DNA from: Diphasiastrum complanatum | Lineage: Eukaryota > Streptophyta > Lycopodiopsida > Lycopodiales > Lycopodiaceae | Direction: 5' to 3' | Assembly (NCBI GenBank): GCA_029204225.1 | Contig: CM055100.1 | Coordinates: 11,727,272-11,791,271 of the forward strand | DNA length: 64,000 bases | In this document: one piece after another, positions 57,301-64,000 of the stretch | How the letters are laid out: the number at the start of each line of letters is the position of its first letter | Numbering within the stretch: position 1 is the first letter of the stretch | The notes under the pieces: model-generated | The model's input: only the letters and a program-made list of their open reading frames with translations | The model's database searches: none | What the model was told of the DNA's origin: nothing | Made by a program: the position numbers and the translations under genes

Positions 57301-60239
57301 TAATCAAAACTAGAAGCATGGAATTTGTAATAGATCTAGGTAAACATGCTTTTTCAAAAGCTTTATGAAAGTTTCAAAAGCCTTTGTGCATCAAAAGACA
57401 TGACCTCAAGGAAGAATGAACAAGGGTAGTTGGGACACAAATTCCTTCCACAATTTCTACTTCAAGTACACCTGCTTGTCCCATGATTATAGCATGATGG
57501 GAAAAAACATCACTTGAAAAAAAAATTCAAAGGGTGATTCGTTAAAAAACTAACACCCTCTTCAAAGTATAAGAAATATCCATGTTCACGCTCTATAAAT
57601 GTGGATTAGTAAATATAAGGCAAGAAAAGATATAGACCAATTTGACTTAAAGTTGATGTCATAACAATAATGACCTTGTTTTAAGTTCATGTTGGAGCCA
57701 TTTTCTAGGTAGTGCACTATGGAACACACCACAAAACAAATGCATTAGATTCTACTAAAACCATCTAACAAAGAACAAAACATTTCACCCATTGGATATG
57801 ACTTTCATGAATAGAATGTATAGTTTTACGAAAAGTGTGTTACCTCTTCATTAAAACAATGGAATCTCTCTCCATTGACACATAATGTGCCTCTACAATC
57901 ATTAAATTAAAGACCATGTTTCCCATGTGGTAATGTTGCATATAATGTTATGACAAATATGGTCATCATCGTGTCAAACAAATCGATACAAAGTGAAGTA
58001 CGTATGTTTGTGGTGTAACAACGAATTTTCAATATTTAAAAAATGTGAAGTAGCACATGAGGATGCTCAAAGTGACGTTGAAAATACTTTATAAAGAATT
58101 AATCACTACTCAAGCCATGAAAAATCCTTAGAACTGAGAAGTAAAAAAATTGACAAGAATCATGCAACTAGAGGAGGAGAAATGGATCCAAAACACTGAC
58201 AAAGCCTAATAGACAACTCCTTTTAACATTCAGGTTTACTCTTACTTCCTGAATTTTACTATTTTACATTGCTTTCCCATAAAAGTTCAACATTCTTCTT
58301 CATAGTAGCTCCTTGGTGTTTGAGAACACATCTTGCAAGTCAGAACATCTTACTGTTAAGAACTAGCAATAAAGAATACTTTTTAGAAACAATGCAATCA
58401 ATTTGGAAATACCTTTCTTACAAAGGAACTCTCTTTCACCAAGATAGCATGAATCTAGAACAAAGAACATTTTAGCTAAGTGGAATCATCGATTTCGCAT
58501 GCTAGGAACATCAGTGCAACCAATCGGGCTTCCAACTGCCCAAAACGTTCTGACCACACTCTAAAAACTTATACTTCAGAAAAACTACATCATCCCATCT
58601 CAGAAGGCTCCTCTCCTGTCTGTTGAGTGGATCTTACCCATGTGATTGGCAGAAGTTCCTCAAACAGTTAGGAACTCCTAGTTTTCTTATCTATCAGCTA
58701 TTCAAAAAAAAAGAATAAAAACTTTTCCAAGGTGTCATCACATGATAATTCGAACTCCATCACATTGTTAGGTGGTCTCCAGACAAACAGTAGAAATCAT
58801 CATCAGCTCATACTGGGACTGCAAAAGTTTTAGATATTTTCAGTGCATGTTTGGAAAAATACTGTCGTTTTAAATCATGCTTTTCAAACTCAGGATGCTT
58901 ACCATTCAAAGGATCATTTGCATCTGCGGGCAGCTATTGTGGCAGAAGATTTGGAGCAGTCATAATTTGAAGATAGAAAATTTTCCATAATTTGACAAAT
59001 AGGTATATCTTGGGAACTATGTGTAAATCCTCCTACCCACTAGGTAAACTCCAAAGAATATTTGTTGTGGAGTTCGATTGGTAGGTGCCTTTCTTGATTG
59101 ATTTGGCCCCAACACTGTTTCATGGAATCTAGGAGACAGGAAAGAAAGGATAATGACTATCACTATCTTGACCCCTCTATCAGCCTCGGGCACGTGATGA
59201 TCCATTGTGATTCAGTTTTGCATCTTATCCTTTTCTAGTTCTATGTGGTTTAAGATCTTTATGGTGCACTAGTAACCATAATAGAATTTAATTTATGTTG
59301 GATTAGGCCTAAGCTACATACTAGAGGTATCAAAGCTTTGGCAGTGCTGAAGTTCATAGGACACAGTTCAAGAAGTCCAAGATTTCAGCATGTCCGTTAT
59401 TCTTTCCTGTGATATAATATGTGTTTTCCTAAATGGTCATGTCAAGGGCCAATCAATAGTCTAAGATTCCTGGAACAACATGCTGGGAAACACAGGATCC
59501 AAGGGCTAGATCAAAAAATTTTACAGAAGTTGTGTAGAAGAAGTTCAATTCTCTGTTGGATGCAATACGGCTTCTACTCTGGCAAACAATCATTAGTTTA
59601 ATCAAGAGGAAATCTAGAATATTCATAGCTTTTCATTTTGAACAATCAAGCTTTGTTGATAGAATCTTATTAGAAAAATTAGCACTAGAATGACTTGATG
59701 CTGTTTATAATAACAATTACATGATTAGAAGAGGTTCACGATGGTCGTGGGCATGAGCAAGAGACATGTGAACTGAAATACTTTTGAGAAATGGCCATTT
59801 ATGAGTTTGAAAGCAGCTCAATTTTACTTGAATTAAGAGTTGTCTTTAGAGAATTTGATTAATTGATTGCTATAATAAACAATTGTTATAAAAATTATAA
59901 GTTTTAGCAAAAGACGGTGGGAATGCACAAAGCTCCAAAATGAGAATGTTTGTTATGAACAACGGAGTATACTTGATAATGGCCCAATGGCATTAGAATA
60001 CGAGTTTTAGCATAATGGCCTTTAAAATATGGGCAATGTGCACTATGCATACAGCAGATTGTTAAACCAATCATGGAAGTGGGGGTGATTCCAAAAAGAA
60101 CACCAAGTACTCTAGACAAGGCATCACCTTAACCCACGTTTTCTAGATATATATTTGATATCCAAATGAAAGATCTGAAGAAACTGCAAGCATCAAAACA
60201 AACAATCGCTAAAGTCTATTTGAGTTTAAAGATAGTGGA
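54361..60239. other. AT-rich intergenic DNA, no recognised gene
   Basis: Nearly 6 kb with no family-level coding hits by eye on either strand and no long repeats shared with the rest of the window. Short frames (e.g. 54726-54962, 55818-56129, 59017-59205) are not supported. Confidence 0.5.
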
Positions 60240-61000
60240 GAGATTGCTGACCAAAATAAAGATCAAAGGGGACTCTACATAGGCAGTGTTTCAAAGCATA
60301 TAGATTAGCAAGAAATCCTTTTTCATGGTTGGAATCACTTGAATCAGAAAAATGAAGTAGGCTGAATTGACAAGCTAAGACAACTTGGTCTTGGCAACAT
60401 AGAACCAACTCCAATGAAACTTGAATATGTTTCGACAATATACTTCTGTCGAATCTGCTAAACCCATAACAAGACAAGTAGTTAACAAAGTTTTGAGTTT
60501 GTCATAAGAGGACACTAAGTCCCTCGCAAAGCAAGGTTGTGAGTGGAGAAGCAATTGTGGCAAAATTAGAAATGGACTTCACAAGTGGGTGGCTAATCCT
60601 AGGAATGTGCATCTAAGGAGTAGACCATGACAAAATGGGCTATACTTCAGACGGATCAAGGCAAACAGTGCCATAAAAAATAAAGAGCCCTAGAAATTCA
60701 ATCTCACTAATAGCAAGAGAACACTTTAAGCATGACATAGAGTTGGTGTTTAGAGAGAAGTTTAAGGGTCAATGAAGCTAGAACTGTGAACAAAGATGTC
60801 ACCCAAATAGGCTAGCAATCATTTGCTTGAAAGAGGTCTACCAAGCGAAAAGTTGGTGCTCCAAGTGAACTTTTACTAGAAACACTCAAACCTCTCTACA
60901 ATAGATCAACTACCTAATGCTCAATCTTTACCAGCTCATGCTTGGACATCTGATACGATGCTCCAAAAAATGGAATGGTGCATCTACATATGTCAAAAGT
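60240..61000 (-). pseudogene. Decayed Gypsy reverse transcriptase remnant
   Basis: On the minus strand: APYQMSKHELVKIE near 60970, then SSLGAP, AYLGDIFVHSSS (decayed YxDD box) near 60810, ISEIEFLG and HPLVKSISNFATIASPLTTL near 60590, and LKTLLTTCLVMGLADSTEVY near 60470. These correspond in order to the Gypsy RT N-terminus, active site, thumb/connection and RNase H start. A block between SSLGAP and YLGD is missing and there are many stops. Confidence 0.75.
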
Positions 61001-61389
61001 GGTGATTCACGTCAATGGTAATGTTTGCGGCTTCTCAACTCGCACGATAAGCTAATAATCTCCCTGAGAATCAATGGCATGAAAAACATATCTTTGTCCC
61101 TCGTCATCAATGGAAAGACTCCTACTACATCCAAAGGAACCAATCCAAATGAAGTGAACCAATCAACTTCAAAAACACTATGATACCTTTCCATGGGTAT
61201 AATGTGAAAATTTGAATGTCCAATGAAGTTTCCAATATGATAGTGTACACATTGAAAAATCTGGGTGCTTTAGAAAGTGTGTTAATGTTTCGTAGACCCC
61301 TTTGGAACGCCTTTTTAAAACAGGATTGAAATGGGTTTGAAGGGACAACCCCAGGAGAAAAACAATGAAACAGTTTTAGGGTTTTTCTT

Positions 61390-61420
61390 GGGAAAGGGGG
61401 ACGGGGGGGGGGATATTTAA
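61390..61420. repeat. Short poly-G run
   Basis: A run of about ten G near 61405 in otherwise AT-rich DNA. Confidence 0.6.
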
Positions 61421-61779
61421 ATCCTAGCCTTCTATTATGGCAAAAAGAAGTGCATTTTAGTGTTAAGGCAATGTAGTAAATTATTAACCAACGATCAATC
61501 TCAATTCCTGACTCGAAAATCGAAACTTTTAACTCTCGAGTCCCGCCTAATACCTTTTGTCATGATCCATATTTCATAGTACATACATTTATGGTTTTAA
61601 ACGGGAAAGAATTGACCAAACAATTTTCGGGATTTCTTAAAAAGTGCTTTTTCTTGTTAAGGTAATGTAGGCTATAATTAATAAACGATCAAACTTGAAT
61701 ACTGACTCAAGACTCAGAACTCCTGAGTCCCACCTAATACATATTGTCATGATCCATACAAAATACTACAGTAAGACTC

Positions 61780-62335
61780 TGAAGGAGCCTATTAATCATA
61801 TCAAAACTATCTTGCAAATTCTTAGAAGAGAAAACTTTATGCTAAAGAAACAAAGTGTGAATACTTTAAGCATGAACTGGTATATCTTGTTCATAAAATC
61901 ACCCTGTACAGGTTGAAGATTGACAAAGATACAATCAAGGCAATAGTTGAGTCGATGATACCGAAAAACGTCAAAGAAGTTAGATCCTTTCTTGGATTTA
62001 CAGTTCTTTTGGAGATTCATAGAGGATTATGCAAAGGTTGCAGCACCTCTTAATAATTTGACTAAAGGCAAAGTTTATAAAAAGAAAAAGAGAGATCAAC
62101 CTAGTTCGTCTATTGAATGGAATTAAGAACTGAACCAATGTTTTGAAAAACTCAAAAGTTTGGTTGTTTCTACTATAATCCAGATTTATCTTACATCATG
62201 AGAACCGATCCAAGTGATTCAGTCATTAGAGCAGTTCTTTTGCAAAACAATTGGCAAATAGCGTTTGAAAGGAAGAAATTCACTAGACCTTAGTTGCGTT
62301 ATACAACTCAGGAAAAGGAATTACTTATCAAACAA
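61780..62335 (+). pseudogene. Decayed Gypsy RT/RNase H remnant
   Basis: On the plus strand: EYFKHELVYLVHKITLY, then IDKDTIKAIVESMIPKNVKE and VRSFLGF, FIEDYAKVAAPLNNLTKG, and SIEWN followed by ELNQCFEKLKSLVVST. These are the thumb and connection of Gypsy RT leading into RNase H. A stop and frameshifts interrupt it. It points opposite to the remnant at 60.2-61.0 kb. Confidence 0.85.
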
Positions 62336-64000
62336 TGCATAAAACAAGATGGGTTAGATGGTCTTATTAGGGGAAAACTCTAACCTGGATACACATTCTG
62401 AATGTATGTCCTTTAGTCATCCACTAGCTCAACGTCTGCACACATAGGGTGAGGGTGAAGCACATGAGCAATTGGGTGTAAGGGCTTGTGGAAGAGATTT
62501 CACTTGTCACCTCACTTCTCTCAATGACATCCTACATAAACCAAAAAAGTAATCATTTCATTGCAAAAAATACAACTCAACAATGCTAAGACATGTATAC
62601 AAAACAAATTAGAAAAAGTATATCTACGCTCATCGAAAAGGGGGGTTGTTGAAGGAATCCCCAATCTTGTCCATAAACTCCTAAATGAGGCCGAGTGTAG
62701 AACCCTCTTGATCCACCAACCTCAGCACACGGTACAAGACTTCAACCAACTACTCGGCCTATCGCCAACAATCATCTCCAAAAAACAATCTTCCTAAGTC
62801 TAGTCTGCTCACTGCTACGATGCCACTGTGTGAACTCAAAGACAGCTACCATCTGGCACAATGCAAGTCAAACCCGAAGCAACTGCTCCAACACGACAAA
62901 ATGGTAAGCAAAGTGTGTGAGTCTTGGCTTCCTCAAATCCAATGGGTTGTTTGTCTTAACATGGCAAGGACAAATGTGACCAAAAAGATGGCATTGGATG
63001 TCAAATTGGAAACCTAGGGAAGGCCTCCTACAACATGGTTCTCAACCTTTAAGCCATGGTAAGAATCAGTAGAAGGATAAACCATCTTCTTATCAATTTG
63101 ACCAAATTTCTAAGATACTACAATGAATAAAAAATCCAAATTCCAAAAAAAATTAAATGAGACAAGAAAACATCCACTCAATCATTGATGACAAAAACAC
63201 CGGTATAAATATATAAACTATGCACTCAACAAAACCCTAGGCCATCCACGAAAAGAATGCATGGGCAAAAGCTGCAAACCTACATTTTAAAATGTTCAAA
63301 GAAAGAGAGAGCACTAAAAAGCACTTGAAAATGACAGAACCCAAAAAAATATAGAGATGACAAGCAGTGCTTCTAACATAACAAAATTTTATCCTGTTAC
63401 AAGCCCCAACTTCTTTTGAGAACCTTACCACACAATCAACAAATACAAGTAGCACATTGCAGTCATACACAATGCTTACAGAAGACTACATCAGATCAGA
63501 ATACTTAACAGTTGGATCTCAATTGCAGTGCTTATTTTTAGCTAGCAAAGATTCCAACTCCAAGAGAACCCATCAGGAAACAAAATTACTTCTATATCCC
63601 ATGCTATATGAAACACGTTGAAGAAGCTAACCAAAAAAAGCATAGCTACATAATTGATTGAATTTCTCAAGGAAAAAAATTTAATGTCAAAATTAGGACC
63701 TTTCTTCCCTAGAAAAGAGAAAAACCAAAAACAGCCATGTACAATTCATGGTCTTCGATTACTCATAAACTCAACCTGCAGACAAAGCAGCTAAGAACAA
63801 GCAAACTCATAAAAAAATTATTTAAAAGTATATACTACAGTGATAACATGGATGTCATGATGAAGGGATTTCATGAGAGGGACTTCACCACCCACACAGT
63901 GATTGGTAGTGGTAGTTGCACTATACAAGTTTAAGATTAGAACTCAGTTTGAACTGAGATTTTGTCAACTACTGTGAGTTCAATGGAGTGCCTGTGCAAA
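62336..64000. other. No recognised gene
   Basis: Short frames only on both strands. No LTR end or tandem repeat was recognised, though part of this may be the decayed rest of the Gypsy remnant. Confidence 0.4.

Overview
The window reads as nuclear DNA of a large, repeat-rich plant genome, most likely a gymnosperm-like seed plant. The evidence is that most recognisable coding sequence comes from plant-type Gypsy and Copia LTR retroelements of very different ages, nested in one another. Two LTR elements use initiator-tRNA-Met primer sites. Long AT-rich stretches have no gene, and there is one clearly intact single-exon host gene, a plant glyoxal/aldehyde oxidase (GLOX). There are no bacterial operons, CRISPR arrays or rRNA genes. 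The species assignment is inference.

Layout. 1-5.5 kb: a decayed minus-strand chromodomain Gypsy with its 3' LTR, joined to a 1.9-kb repeat whose inverted partner lies at 31.0-32.8 kb. 5.3-6.1 kb: a 400-bp LTR with a duplicated primer-binding site, preceded by an inverted piece of the same LTR. 6.6-8.0 kb: the most unusual segment. It holds a broken histone H3/CENH3-like gene on the minus strand, then five copies of an 18-bp motif, then seven CACGTG boxes with CCAAT and TATA boxes, then four more copies of the motif. 8.2-10.9 kb: unknown gene fragments and a CT microsatellite. 11.1-16.6 kb: a complete-ended but internally deleted chromovirus-type Gypsy that inserted into a coiled-coil reading frame; the frame continues on both sides of the insertion. 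16.6-19.9 kb: the rest of that reading frame plus the leader, primer site and probable LTR of its minus-strand host element. 21-30 kb: two long LTR-like arms in opposite orientation around an AT-rich degenerate core. 30.0-39.3 kb: a long LTR-like repeat, a GC-rich hairpin cluster, then a second copy of the 400-bp LTR split by a young 5.1-kb Copia element. That Copia keeps Gag and protease in one 701-codon frame but lacks the integrase core, reverse transcriptase and RNase H. 42.9-44.4 kb: two small tail-to-tail genes or gene fragments with good splice sites, one resembling a ubiquitin-like fold. 48.6-50.2 kb: the GLOX gene. 52.0-54.4 kb: a decayed minus-strand Copia pol. 60.2-62.3 kb: two decayed Gypsy reverse transcriptase remnants in opposite orientation.

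Together: GLOX is the only gene I would call functional with confidence. The nested elements give a relative order: decayed Gypsy/Copia remnants, then the coiled-coil-bearing element, then the deleted chromovirus, and separately the 400-bp-LTR element followed by the Copia. The 7.1-7.8 kb motif/G-box cassette beside the H3-like remnant is the strongest candidate for something not yet described.
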